Positions 28,299 to 37,115 of a DNA stretch of 64,000 bases are shown here, piece by piece. The DNA comes from Romboutsia hominis (GTDB lineage: Bacteria > Bacillota > Clostridia > Peptostreptococcales > Peptostreptococcaceae), in contig NZ_LN650648.1 of assembly GCF_900002575.1 (NCBI RefSeq), forward strand, positions 2,767,565 to 2,831,564, read 5' to 3'. Position 1 is the stretch's first letter. Each line of letters begins with the position of its first letter. The position numbers and the translations under genes were made by a program. The notes beneath the pieces are model-generated. The model did not search any database, was not told the DNA's origin, and worked only from the letters and a program-made list of their open reading frames with translations.

Positions 28299-28358
28299 AT
28301 TAAAATTCCTCCTAAAAATATTTTTTGTTTTATATATTTTAAGAGTTAGGTCATATTT

Positions 28359-28517
28359 ACTTAAGTTTTCCCTTTGTCCAAAGAATTACTCCCTTGTTTT
28401 AAAGAAACTTTTACGATGGTAAATTCACCGCAGAGCATCCGCCGATAATTCGATAAACTCTGTCCTCGTCAACTTAGAAATTTTATAAAGTATTTCTTAT
28501 AGCTAAGTTCTGGCGCT
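28359..28517 (-). ncRNA. glmS self-cleaving ribozyme/riboswitch
   Basis: Core segments read on the minus strand: AAGCGCCAGAACT (cleavage between 28517 and 28516, 5' of GCGCC), AGTTGACGAGGACAGAG, TTATCGAATTATCGGCGG, ATGCTCTGCGGT, then the distal P4 region with CTTTGGACAAAGGGAAAAC. This matches the glucosamine-6-phosphate-dependent ribozyme. The boundary at the 3' end is approximate. Confidence 0.97.
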
Positions 28518-28608
28518 TTATAAAGTGAATACTAAGAAATATCTTAGCAATTCACCCTTTTAACTTTTACGCTTGGGTAATACTAGGCCTTAGCATTCAC
28601 TTTTTAAA
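28518..28608 (-). ncRNA. Structured leader 5' of the glmS ribozyme with alternative pairings
   Basis: Between the glmM stop and the cleavage site are two similar segments, GTGAATGCTAAG (28600-28589) and GTGAATTGCTAAG (28555-28543). Both can pair with the single CTTAGTATTCAC (28536-28525). Only one pairing can exist at a time. The 3' member ends 8 nt before the ribozyme cleavage site. This is not part of the standard ribozyme. Confidence 0.55.
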
Positions 28609-29955
28609 TTACGATAGTTTTTCTTGTATAAGGTTAGCTAAATTTGTAGCTAATTCTTTTATTTGACCTTCCTCTTTACCCTCTAACATAACTCTTACTA
28701 ATGGTTCTGTTCCTGATGGTCTTATTAATACCCTTCCACATCCATCTAGTAATTTTTCTATTCTTTCTATTTCACTCTTTATTTCTGGGTATTCCATGTA
28801 TCTATTTTTATTTTCATTCTTTATTCTAGCATTAACTAACACTTGTGGATATTGAGTCATCACTGCTGCTAATTCTGATAACTTCTTACCTTCTTCTAAT
28901 ACTATTTGGGCTAATACTAATGAACTTAATACTCCATCTCCTGTAGTATTATAGTCTAAGAATATCATGTGCCCTGATTGCTCTCCACCTAAGTTATATC
29001 CAGTGTTTTTCATTTCTTCAAGTACATATCTATCTCCTACAGCAGTAGTAGCTAGATTTATTCCATGTTCCTTAGCTGCTATAGTAAGTCCTATATTACT
29101 CATCACTGTAACTACTAATGTATCCTTTGCTAACTTACCTTTATTCTTTAAGTGTATTGCACTTAATATCATTATATGGTCGCCATCTACAATGTTTCCA
29201 TTTTCATCAACAGCTATTAATCTATCTGCATCACCATCATATGCAAGACCTAAGTCAGCATTATTCTCTACAACAGCTTTTTGTAATCCCTCTGGATGTG
29301 TTGAACCACATTTATCATTTATATTATTTCCATTTGGTTGACTATTTATTGTTACAACGCTTGCACCTAATTCTTTAAATATTATTGGTGCAACATTATA
29401 AGATGCTCCATTAGCACAGTCTAACACAACTTTTAATCCTTTAAAATCTACTTTTACTATAGATTTTAAGTAATCTATATAATCTCTCTGTGAATCATGT
29501 ACATATACCTTTCTTCCAACATTTTCTCCTACTGGAAGATAATCAACCTTTTCTATATTGTCTATATAATTTTCTATTTCTAATTCTACAGAATCATCTA
29601 ATTTATATCCATCTTTATTGAAGAACTTTATACCATTGTACTCAACTGGATTGTGAGATGCTGATATAACAACACCACAATCAGCTTCATATTTTCTAGT
29701 TAGGTATGCAACTGCTGGTGTTGGAACTACCCCAACTGTCATTACATCACATCCAACAGACATAAGTCCTGCTATTAAAGATGCTTCTAACATATCTCCT
29801 GATACTCTTGTGTCTTTTCCAACTACTACTTTAACTTTTTCTTTTCCTTGAGCTAGTACATATCCTCCAGCTCTACCTAATCTGTATGCTAAATCGCAAG
29901 TAAGTTCTGTATTTGCTACACCTCTTACTCCGTCTGTTCCAAAATACTTTCTCAT
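28609..29955 (-). CDS. glmM: Phosphoglucosamine mutase
   Basis: Interconverts glucosamine-6-phosphate and glucosamine-1-phosphate on the route to UDP-GlcNAc. 448 residues. The N-terminus [19 protein letters not shown], the phosphoserine loop [18 protein letters not shown], the magnesium loop [13 protein letters not shown] and the sugar-phosphate loop [13 protein letters not shown] are all present. AAAGGAG precedes the start. It is followed by glmS. The usual cdaA-cdaR-glmM block is interrupted here by the ptb-buk-vor genes. Confidence 0.98.
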   Translation of the reverse strand: MRKYFGTDGVRGVANTELTCDLAYRLGRAGGYVLAQGKEKVKVVVGKDTRVSGDMLEASLIAGLMSVGCDVMTVGVVPTPAVAYLTRKYEADCGVVISASHNPVEYNGIKFFNKDGYKLDDSVELEIENYIDNIEKVDYLPVGENVGRKVYVHDSQRDYIDYLKSIVKVDFKGLKVVLDCANGASYNVAPIIFKELGASVVTINSQPNGNNINDKCGSTHPEGLQKAVVENNADLGLAYDGDADRLIAVDENGNIVDGDHIMILSAIHLKNKGKLAKDTLVVTVMSNIGLTIAAKEHGINLATTAVGDRYVLEEMKNTGYNLGGEQSGHMIFLDYNTTGDGVLSSLVLAQIVLEEGKKLSELAAVMTQYPQVLVNARIKNENKNRYMEYPEIKSEIERIEKLLDGCGRVLIRPSGTEPLVRVMLEGKEEGQIKELATNLANLIQEKLS

Positions 29956-30064
29956 AAAAAATCTCCTTTCGTGAAGAAAAGCTCGTCAATTATAATATAT
30001 TATTATACACATTTAAGTGTTCTTAATTCCAAGTTTATTCCATAAAGACATTTTAATACATATA

Positions 30065-30108
30065 TAAAAAAAGGACAATAGAATTCTTTCTATTGTCCCC
30101 TTTTTTGT
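30065..30108. terminator. Terminator between vor genes and glmM
   Basis: The stem GGACAATAGAA/TTCTATTGTCC with A- and T-runs outside, just 3' of the gamma subunit gene. Confidence 0.92.
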
Positions 30109-30119
30109 AACTTTTTATA

Positions 30120-30662
30120 TTATTTTATAGAACTAGATCCTTTTTGTAAAGCTTCCTTATTTAATGGAACGAATTTTTCTTTACTTGGTCCAAATACTTT
30201 CTTGAATGCTTCTAAAACTGAGTCTACCTCTACTGTTGGTTCAGTTTTTAAATAAGCACCTAACATTACCATGTTAGCAACTCTAGGGTTTCCTAACTCT
30301 AAAGCTATATCATTAGCTGGTATATAGTAAACATCAACATCATCTCTTTCTACTTTTCTTTCTATAAGAGAACTGTTAACTAATATTTTTCCACCTGGCT
30401 TAACTTCACTTTCAAACTTATCAAGTGATGGTAAGTTCATTACTATTGCACAAGTTGCATCTCCTGCTATAACTGGAGAACCAACTGGCTTATTAGATAC
30501 AGTTACTGAACAGTTAGCTGTACCTCCACGCATCTCTGGTCCATAAGATGGTAACCAAGAAACTTCTTTACCTTCTAGCATACCTGCATATGTAAGTAAT
30601 TGTCCCATAGACATTACCCCTTGACCACCAAATCCTGCACATATTACTCTAGCTGTAGACAT
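30120..30662 (-). CDS. vorC: 2-oxoacid:ferredoxin oxidoreductase, gamma subunit
   Basis: A 180-residue gamma-type subunit. It shows the family start ICAGFGGQGVMSMGQLLTYAG, then SWLPSYGPEMRGGTANCSVTVS and the later VANMVMLGAYL. With the two upstream genes and the ferredoxin it forms a separate-subunit 2-oxoacid:ferredoxin oxidoreductase that makes acyl-CoA, CO2 and reduced ferredoxin from a 2-oxoacid. Its ATG lies one base beyond the preceding stop, indicating translational coupling. VorC/KorC types are hard to separate by sequence; the ptb-buk context favours branched-chain 2-oxoacids. Confidence 0.88.
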   Translation of the reverse strand: MSTARVICAGFGGQGVMSMGQLLTYAGMLEGKEVSWLPSYGPEMRGGTANCSVTVSNKPVGSPVIAGDATCAIVMNLPSLDKFESEVKPGGKILVNSSLIERKVERDDVDVYYIPANDIALELGNPRVANMVMLGAYLKTEPTVEVDSVLEAFKKVFGPSKEKFVPLNKEALQKGSSSIK

Positions 30663-30663
30663 A

Positions 30664-31419
30664 TTACTTCACCTCCTCAGCGATTTCAACATCTTTTATA
30701 TTGCCTATTGGATAGTATGGCATCATATTATCTCTTAACCATTGTAATGCATCATTTGGATTTAATCCCCAGTTAGTTGGACATGTAGATAAAACTTCTA
30801 CTATACCAAATCCAAGTCCTGCTTGTTGTACTTCGAATGCTTTCTTTATAGCTTTTTTAGCTTTTCTAACATTAGCAGGAGTATCTACAGAAACTCTTTC
30901 TACAAACACTGCACCTGGTAATGTAGCTAGCATTTCACTCATTCTTATTGGGAATCCTTGCTTATCTATTTGTCTACCATATGGAGCTGTTGTAGCTTTT
31001 TGTCCAACTAATGTAGTTGGAGCCATTTGCCCACCAGTCATTCCATATATAGCATTATTTACGAATATTGTAGTGAATTTTTCACCTCTAGCTGCTGCAT
31101 GAACTATTTCAGCTGTACCTATAGATGCTAAGTCTCCATCTCCTTGGTATGTAAATACTGTCTTATCTGGATGAACTCTCTTTATTCCAGTAGCTGCTGC
31201 TGGAGCTCTACCATGAGATGCTTCTTGCATATCACAATTAAAATAGTTGTATGCTAAAACTGAACATCCAACTGGAGCTACACCTATAGTGTCTCCTAAT
31301 ACATCTAACTCTTCTAATACTTCTCCTACTAATCTGTGGATTATACCATGAGTACATCCTGGGCAGTAGTGTGTTTGAGCATCTGTTAATCCCTTAGTTT
31401 TCTTAAATACAACTGACAT
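30664..31419 (-). CDS. vorA: 2-oxoacid:ferredoxin oxidoreductase, TPP-binding beta subunit
   Basis: A 251-residue thiamine diphosphate subunit. The N-terminal YCPGCTHGIIHRLVGE contributes the conserved CPGC, and the TPP/Mg2+ motif is GDGDLASIG...NNAIYGMTGGQMAPTT. It lacks an 8Fe ferredoxin domain, which is supplied by the separate small ferredoxin upstream. The ATG overlaps the stop of the alpha gene by one base (TAATG). It decarboxylates the 2-oxoacid and passes electrons to ferredoxin. Confidence 0.9.
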   Translation of the reverse strand: MSVVFKKTKGLTDAQTHYCPGCTHGIIHRLVGEVLEELDVLGDTIGVAPVGCSVLAYNYFNCDMQEASHGRAPAAATGIKRVHPDKTVFTYQGDGDLASIGTAEIVHAAARGEKFTTIFVNNAIYGMTGGQMAPTTLVGQKATTAPYGRQIDKQGFPIRMSEMLATLPGAVFVERVSVDTPANVRKAKKAIKKAFEVQQAGLGFGIVEVLSTCPTNWGLNPNDALQWLRDNMMPYYPIGNIKDVEIAEEVK

Positions 31420-32495
31420 TATCTAGCACCTCCTACAGCTAATTCACTTTCCATTACTTCTTTTGCTTTATTAGCTATACTTTCTGGATCAGGTATCATT
31501 CCTCCTGCTCTTCCGTAGAAGTGTACAGGTAATCTTCCTTCAACAGCTAATCTTACATCCTCTACCATTTGCCCCATACTCATTTCAACAGTTAATAAGC
31601 TTTTAGCTTCTGGTATTTGATTGAATGCTTCAAATGGGAATGGCCATAAAGTCTTAGGTCTTATTAAACCAGCTTTGATTCCTTCTTCTCTTAACATATC
31701 TATAGAATTTTTAACTATTCTTGCTGTAGTACCATAAGCTACAAATACTAATTCAGCATCTTCAGTCTTATACATTTCATAATCAACTTCATTTTTTTCT
31801 ATTTCTCTGTACTTAGCTTCTAGCTTTATACAGTGTTTTTCTAGTTCATCTGGTTGTAAGTATAAAGAATTTATTATATTAGGCTTTCTTTCTCCTTTAG
31901 TTCCTACTGTAGCCCAATCTTTAGGTTTTAATTCTCTAGTTTTAGGAGCTTTAAATTCTACTGGCTCCATCATTTGTCCTATCATACCATCTGCAACTAC
32001 CATAACTGGAGTTCTATAGTAATCAGCAACATTGAAAGCTTCCATTATCATATCAACAGCTTCTTGAACTGTAGCTGGAGCATAAACTGGAGTTCTATAA
32101 TCTCCATTTCCTCCACCTCTTGTAGACATAAAGTAGTCAGATTGAGAAGGTTGTATTCCTCCAAGTCCTGGACCACCTCTCATTACGTTAACTACAACAC
32201 ATGGTAATTCAGCACCTGCTGCATAAGTTATACCTTCTTGTTTTAAAGCTATTCCTGGTGAAGATGAAGAAGTCATAACTCTAGCTCCTGCTCCTGCTCC
32301 ACCATATATCATGTTTATAGCAGAAACTTCTGATTCAGCTTGAACAAATACTCCTCCAACATTAGGTAGTTCTTTAGACATATATTCTGGTAACTCATTT
32401 TGTGGTGTTATTGGATAACCGAAGAAATATTTACATCCAGCTTCTATAGCTGCTTTCCCAAATGCTTCGTTACCCTTCATAAGTATCTTAGCCAT
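31419..32495 (-). CDS. vorB: 2-oxoacid:ferredoxin oxidoreductase, alpha subunit (VorB)
   Basis: A 358-residue alpha subunit. Recognisable segments are GNEAFGKAAIEAGCKYFFGYPITPQNEL, SEVSAINMIYGGAGAGARVMTSSSSPGI, RGGPGLGGIQPSQSDY and the C-terminal VEMSMGQMVEDVRLAV. These are typical of the VorB/KorA type that binds CoA and the pyrimidine end of thiamine diphosphate. It follows the ferredoxin gene by 24 nt. I infer 3-methyl-2-oxobutanoate and related branched-chain 2-oxoacids as substrates from the butyrate kinase and phosphotransacylase genes upstream. Confidence 0.9.
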   Translation of the reverse strand: MAKILMKGNEAFGKAAIEAGCKYFFGYPITPQNELPEYMSKELPNVGGVFVQAESEVSAINMIYGGAGAGARVMTSSSSPGIALKQEGITYAAGAELPCVVVNVMRGGPGLGGIQPSQSDYFMSTRGGGNGDYRTPVYAPATVQEAVDMIMEAFNVADYYRTPVMVVADGMIGQMMEPVEFKAPKTRELKPKDWATVGTKGERKPNIINSLYLQPDELEKHCIKLEAKYREIEKNEVDYEMYKTEDAELVFVAYGTTARIVKNSIDMLREEGIKAGLIRPKTLWPFPFEAFNQIPEAKSLLTVEMSMGQMVEDVRLAVEGRLPVHFYGRAGGMIPDPESIANKAKEVMESELAVGGAR

Positions 32496-32519
32496 TTACA
32501 AATCCCCCTTATATTTTAA

Positions 32520-32735
32520 TTAGTCTCTCTCAACTGTTATAACTGCATCTGGACACATAGTCGCACAGTTTGAACAACCTATACATTTATCCATTTCTAC
32601 TACTGTAGCTGGATTGTATCCCTTTTTGTTGATTTTGTTATTATCAATTACTACTATTTGCTTTGGACATGCAGCTACACATAATGCACATCCTTTACAA
32701 AGGTCTTGATTGAAAGTTACAGTTCCCTTAGCCAT
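32520..32735 (-). CDS. vorD: 2[4Fe-4S] ferredoxin, delta subunit of the 2-oxoacid oxidoreductase
   Basis: A 71-residue protein with two CxxCxxCxxxC(P) clusters: CKGCALCVAACPKQ and CIGCSNCATMCPDA. It is the electron-transferring delta-type subunit encoded just before the alpha subunit. Length and placement fit VorD/KorD. Confidence 0.93.
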   Translation of the reverse strand: MAKGTVTFNQDLCKGCALCVAACPKQIVVIDNNKINKKGYNPATVVEMDKCIGCSNCATMCPDAVITVERD

Positions 32736-32782
32736 ATTCCTTTGTCCCCCTTAGAAAAATTTATAATTATTTTACTAATAAA

Positions 32783-33460
32783 CTACATCCAAGCTTCTCT
32801 CATATAAAGCTTGATAGGGAAAATTTCTCCCTCTAAACCTTCTGGAAGTTGTGGAACTAATTCTTCTAAACATACTATATATTTAACTGGTATATCATAC
32901 TGTCTAGACACTTGCTCAACTAATTTTTGACCTTTTAAAACATCATCAATTGTAGTTGACCTTACTAAATGTGTATTGTTTACTAGCCCAGTAACCTTAA
33001 GACCAGAAGATTTCTCAATTGCTCTTATATGACCTATTACATCTTCTACTGACTGAGTATATTCTCTATTAGCGTTTACTACGCAAAACATATCGTAGTC
33101 AGCTTTTTCTATTAATTCGTGGAATCTACCTACCACTCTAGCTCCTACGTTGTCCCCTCCTACATCCATAACATAACTATAAGAACTATCTGTTATTGGT
33201 GACATTATTTGAGGAGATATAGCTGGTAAATCTAAAGTTGGTGCGTCTATTGAACTATATATAGGAAGGATATCTAAAGAATTTAACAAATCCTTTTTTT
33301 CCCTTGTTCTAAAATAAACATTTACTACATCTAAATCTGATAAGGCAACTTTACCTTCTACCTCATTTCTTAATTTGGTAACATAGTTCATAGCAAACTC
33401 ACTTTTACCACTACCATAGTGTCCTATTATAATTCTTATCCTCTTATCATCTATTATCAT
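32783..33460 (-). CDS. Uncharacterised P-loop ATPase in the ptb-buk-vor cluster
   Basis: A 225-residue protein with a deviant Walker A, IIIGHYGSGKSEFAMNYV, a switch-like SDLDVVNVYFRTREK, and MDVGGDNVGARV, where SIMIBI-class (MinD/ParA/CobB-like) ATPases carry their Walker B/switch II. The C-terminal half holds VNANREYTQSVEDVIGHIRAIE and GLVNNTH, which fits the adenine-binding strand. It has no membrane segment or cluster-binding cysteine motif. Its gene sits between buk and the ferredoxin/vor genes with short gaps, so it probably serves the same pathway, perhaps in maturation, but no function is established. The fold is clear, the role unknown. Confidence 0.8.
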   Translation of the reverse strand: MIIDDKRIRIIIGHYGSGKSEFAMNYVTKLRNEVEGKVALSDLDVVNVYFRTREKKDLLNSLDILPIYSSIDAPTLDLPAISPQIMSPITDSSYSYVMDVGGDNVGARVVGRFHELIEKADYDMFCVVNANREYTQSVEDVIGHIRAIEKSSGLKVTGLVNNTHLVRSTTIDDVLKGQKLVEQVSRQYDIPVKYIVCLEELVPQLPEGLEGEIFPIKLYMREAWM

Positions 33461-33509
33461 TAGTTACCACCTATTAAGTCAATTTTGTATTTATATTAAA
33501 TTTATATCA

Positions 33510-34604
33510 TTAACTATATTGAACTTCATATCCATAATTTTTTGGTTCTTCTTCTTTATTTAATACTCTAAGTCCACCTTGAGCTAATGCTATCATTTCA
33601 TCTTCACCTGGGTAAACTTTTACATCAGATATAAAATTAACTCTCTCTTTAATCATTCCTGTAAACATCTTAGAGTAAGCTATTCCACCAGTTAAAAGGA
33701 TTGCATCTACATTACCTTTTAATACTGATGCACAAGAACCTATTTCTTTACTTACTTGGTAAGCCATAGCTTCATATACTAATTTAGCTTTTTCATCACC
33801 AACTTCTATTCTAGATTCAACTTCTCTACCATCATTAGTATTTAAGTATCCTACTAGACCACCATTTCCTTTTATCTTTTTCTTTATTTCATCTTGAGTG
33901 TATTTTCCACTAAAGCACATCTTCACTAAGTCTCCGACCGGTAATCCACCACTTCTCTCTGGTGAAAATGGCCCTTCTCCATCTAAAGCATTGGCAACAT
34001 CTATTACTTTACCTTTTTCATGTGCTCCAACAGATATTCCTCCACCCATATGTGCTACTATAAAGTTACAGTCAAAATACTCTTTTTCTAATTCTTTAGC
34101 TGCTCTTCTAGCAGTAGCCTTTTGGTTTAAAGCATGGAATATACTCTTTCTATCTATATCTTCACTCCCTGATATTCTAGCTACATCATCCATTTCATCT
34201 ACAACTACTGGATCAACTATGTAAGATGGTACATTTACTGTATCTCCTATTTCTTTTGCTATAATTCCGCCTAGATTTGATGCATGTTCCCCTAATACAC
34301 CAACCTTTAAGTCATCAATCATAGCTTCATTAACAATATAAGTTCCACCTTCTATAGGCTTAAGAAGTCCACCTCTACCTACTACTGCATCTAAATCAGA
34401 TGTTTTTATTCCACCTTCTGTTAATGCATCTTCAATCACTGTTTTTCTAAACTCAAACTGATCTGAAATCTTCTCATACTTGCCTATTTCTTCAGAAGAA
34501 TGTCTTAAAGTTTTTTCAAAGACTAAATCCTCATTATCAAATACTGCAATCTTCGTTGATGTTGAACCAGGATTTATAGTTAATATTTTGAATACCTTAT
34601 TCAA
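33510..34604 (-). CDS. buk: Butyrate (branched-chain fatty acid) kinase
   Basis: A 364-residue ASKHA-fold acid kinase. Phosphate-binding [14 protein letters not shown] starts the protein, [11 protein letters not shown] and the C-terminal [30 protein letters not shown] complete the site. It turns acyl-phosphate plus ADP into the free acid and ATP. It follows ptb by about 20 nt and precedes the vor genes, so the likely substrates include isobutyryl-, isovaleryl- and butyryl-phosphate. This is the substrate-level phosphorylation step of the cluster. Confidence 0.95.
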   Translation of the reverse strand: MNKVFKILTINPGSTSTKIAVFDNEDLVFEKTLRHSSEEIGKYEKISDQFEFRKTVIEDALTEGGIKTSDLDAVVGRGGLLKPIEGGTYIVNEAMIDDLKVGVLGEHASNLGGIIAKEIGDTVNVPSYIVDPVVVDEMDDVARISGSEDIDRKSIFHALNQKATARRAAKELEKEYFDCNFIVAHMGGGISVGAHEKGKVIDVANALDGEGPFSPERSGGLPVGDLVKMCFSGKYTQDEIKKKIKGNGGLVGYLNTNDGREVESRIEVGDEKAKLVYEAMAYQVSKEIGSCASVLKGNVDAILLTGGIAYSKMFTGMIKERVNFISDVKVYPGEDEMIALAQGGLRVLNKEEEPKNYGYEVQYS

Positions 34605-34625
34605 TTGTGTTACCCCCTTAATAAA

Positions 34626-35528
34626 CTAGGCTTTAGCTGCCATTAATACCCCTAATGCTATAGAATTTAGTTTAGTTTCTTCATTGTCTGCTCTTGATGT
34701 TAATATAATAGGCGCTTTAGCCCCTACTATCACACCTGCATTTTTAGATTTTGAGAAAAATACTAATGATTTATATAATATATTTCCAGCTTCTATATCT
34801 GGAGCTAATAATATATCTGCTTTACCTGCTACTGGATGATTTATTCCCTTATGATTTGCGGCTTCTATTGATACAGCATTGTCTAATGCAAATGGACCTC
34901 CTACTATGCATCCTTTTATTTCGCCTTTTTCACACATTTCTTCTAATTCTTTGGCATCTATTGTATCTTGCATTTTAGGATTTACTTTTTCTTTAGCACA
35001 TAATGCTGCTACTTTTGGTGTGTTGATATCGAGTGCATGAGCTACCGTGCATGAATTTTCTATGATTTGTTTTTTGATATTTACATCTGGTGATAAGTTC
35101 ATAGCTGCATCAGTTATAAAGAATAATCTATCATAACCTTCTACATCAAATACAGCTACATGGCTTAGTACATTCCCTGTTCTTAAACCAACCTCTTTAT
35201 TTAATACAGCCTTTAGAATTATAGATGTATCTACTAAGCCTTTCATTACCATATCAGCTTTTCCTTGAGATACTAATTCTACTGCTTTTAATGACGCTTC
35301 TGATAAATCTTTTATATCTTTTAGTTCATAGTTATTAAGGTCTATACCTACATCATTTGCTATTTCTCTCGTTTTTTCTATATCCCCTACTAATATAGCC
35401 TTTGCTATCCCTTCTTTTCTCGCCATTTCTACTGCCATTAATACCTCTTTATCTTGGCAACATGCTACAGAGATAATTTTAGGACCTCTTTCCTTAGCGA
35501 ATTTTATTACTTCTGTAAAGTTTTTCAT
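34626..35528 (-). CDS. ptb: Phosphate butyryltransferase (phosphotransacylase)
   Basis: A 300-residue phosphotransacylase with the family pattern ISVACCQDKEVLMAVEMARKEGIAKAILVGD, MVMKGLVDTSIILKAVL, FFITDAAMNLSPDVNIK, CIVGGPFALDNAVS and ADILLAPDIEAGN. It exchanges CoA of butyryl- or branched acyl-CoA for phosphate, supplying buk. The first gene of the run ptb-buk-ATPase-fdx-vorBAC, with its own promoter region upstream (candidate TTGACA at 35731-35726, 16-nt spacer, TAATTC). Confidence 0.95.
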   Translation of the reverse strand: MKNFTEVIKFAKERGPKIISVACCQDKEVLMAVEMARKEGIAKAILVGDIEKTREIANDVGIDLNNYELKDIKDLSEASLKAVELVSQGKADMVMKGLVDTSIILKAVLNKEVGLRTGNVLSHVAVFDVEGYDRLFFITDAAMNLSPDVNIKKQIIENSCTVAHALDINTPKVAALCAKEKVNPKMQDTIDAKELEEMCEKGEIKGCIVGGPFALDNAVSIEAANHKGINHPVAGKADILLAPDIEAGNILYKSLVFFSKSKNAGVIVGAKAPIILTSRADNEETKLNSIALGVLMAAKA

Positions 35529-35894
35529 CTAATCCACCCCATTTTGTATGCAATAAATATAGATTGGTACGTTTAGCTTTTAATAAACATCTCTATCCCC
35601 TTAATTCTGTTAATTTTTAAGCTAATTACTAATTTGTCTCATACCTATATTATATATATTCTACCAACGTTTTCCCACTATATTTATAATTTTTAAATTT
35701 TCAGAATTATTTCACTTTTATATAATGTCAATTATCCTTTTAAAAAATCTTCAATATATATCATTATGTATAATTATACCTTTAATAATTATAATCCTTT
35801 ATAATTGACAGATTTTTAATTATTTTTTTATTTGCTGATATGTTAGTAAACTATTTTAGTAAATCTAAGAGCCATATTATTTCATATTAATTAA
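35529..35894. promoter_or_regulatory. AT-rich region upstream of ptb
   Basis: About 365 bases without a gene. A minus-strand candidate promoter for the ptb run is TTGACA (35731-35726), 16 nt, TAATTC (35709-35704). The -10 is weak. No riboswitch or operator was recognised. Confidence 0.4.
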
Positions 35895-35938
35895 AAAAGA
35901 CATAAGAAAAATACTATATTTTCTTATGTCTTTATATT
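35895..35938. terminator. Terminator after cdaR
   Basis: The stem AAAGACATAAGAAAA/TTTTCTTATGTCTTT, a short loop, and flanking T/A runs, immediately 3' of cdaR. Confidence 0.92.
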
Positions 35939-35939
35939 A

Positions 35940-37115
35940 TTATATCTCACTTGGATCTATAACTATTTTATTAAATTTATAACTAGAATCATATTCTATC
36001 TTATATTTTTGATTTTCATTTGGCTTAGATAAATCTATGTATAGTTTTATATCTGATTTTTCTAAGTTTTCTATTGTGCTAGGATAATCAACAGTAACCC
36101 TTACAGATTCTGGAATATCGATATCTGATGTATTCTTACCATCTGAATTTCTTAATTCTATTTCATCTTTGCTATAAGTAAATTCCTTCTGTAATGATTT
36201 ATCGCCATTAAGCTTTATAGTAATATATTTTGTATCTGATGATATACCTTTTGGAATATTTAACTCTACATCCTTAGGAAATCCAGATGTTATATCATCT
36301 AAATTAACCTCTTTAGTTTCTATATATTCTATACCATCGATTAAATCTTTACTCCCTTTTATGATGATATTGCTTTTACTAAGCTCATAACTCGGTACTT
36401 TTTCATTATCTGATGTATTTTCTTTTAATTTAACCCTTATTGGAACAGTTTTTTCTTTTAATAACGTTGCTGATACTTTTAATGTTGATTGATATAACTT
36501 TACGCCTTTAACTTTATTTCCATTTTTATCTACTGGTGTTAAATTAATTTCACTTGAAAAATCTTGTGTTCTTGAGCCTACATCTAATACTCCAATCACT
36601 TTAGTTACCTCATTCACTAAAGTCCTTGGACCTGATACTTCTATGCTCTTTTTATCTCCATCTATACTTACTTTATCTATATTACCTTTAGAATTTCCTT
36701 CTAATTTAACTTCTATATTTTTATTTTCTTGTACTATTTTATCTAAATTAACTGCTATAACATTACTCTTTAGCTCATGAGTCATTCCTGGCAAAGTCGG
36801 TACCCTTAAGTATACTTGATTTTTTCCTTCCATAGGATTTTCTATAGTACCATAAACGTGTATATCTTCTTTTTTTACCTTTTGTATCTTAGATAATTTG
36901 CCGGAAATAGAAACATCAATAGTCAATTCTCCATCTGGATAAATTACAAAACCTTTTTCTTTTAATTCATTCATATTACTTATAACTATAGGGACATTCT
37001 CAAATAGCTTAGTATCCGTCGGATCCACTATTGCCATTACATATAGCCATAATGTTATTGCGCTAAGCAGGGATATTAATTTTATTTTTGTATTATGCTT
37101 TAATTTATTCATCAT
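35940..37115 (-). CDS. cdaR: CdaR (YbbR-domain) regulator of diadenylate cyclase
   Basis: A 391-residue protein with one N-terminal membrane helix (IKLISLLSAITLWLYVMAIVD) and an extracytoplasmic part of repeated YbbR domains, each with motifs like VPIVISNMNELKEKGF, KVSGPRTLV and KSNIIIKGSKDLID. CdaR binds CdaA at the membrane and modulates c-di-AMP synthesis. Its start overlaps the cdaA stop by 4 nt (ATGA), so the two are translationally coupled. Confidence 0.95.
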   Translation of the reverse strand: MMNKLKHNTKIKLISLLSAITLWLYVMAIVDPTDTKLFENVPIVISNMNELKEKGFVIYPDGELTIDVSISGKLSKIQKVKKEDIHVYGTIENPMEGKNQVYLRVPTLPGMTHELKSNVIAVNLDKIVQENKNIEVKLEGNSKGNIDKVSIDGDKKSIEVSGPRTLVNEVTKVIGVLDVGSRTQDFSSEINLTPVDKNGNKVKGVKLYQSTLKVSATLLKEKTVPIRVKLKENTSDNEKVPSYELSKSNIIIKGSKDLIDGIEYIETKEVNLDDITSGFPKDVELNIPKGISSDTKYITIKLNGDKSLQKEFTYSKDEIELRNSDGKNTSDIDIPESVRVTVDYPSTIENLEKSDIKLYIDLSKPNENQKYKIEYDSSYKFNKIVIDPSEI

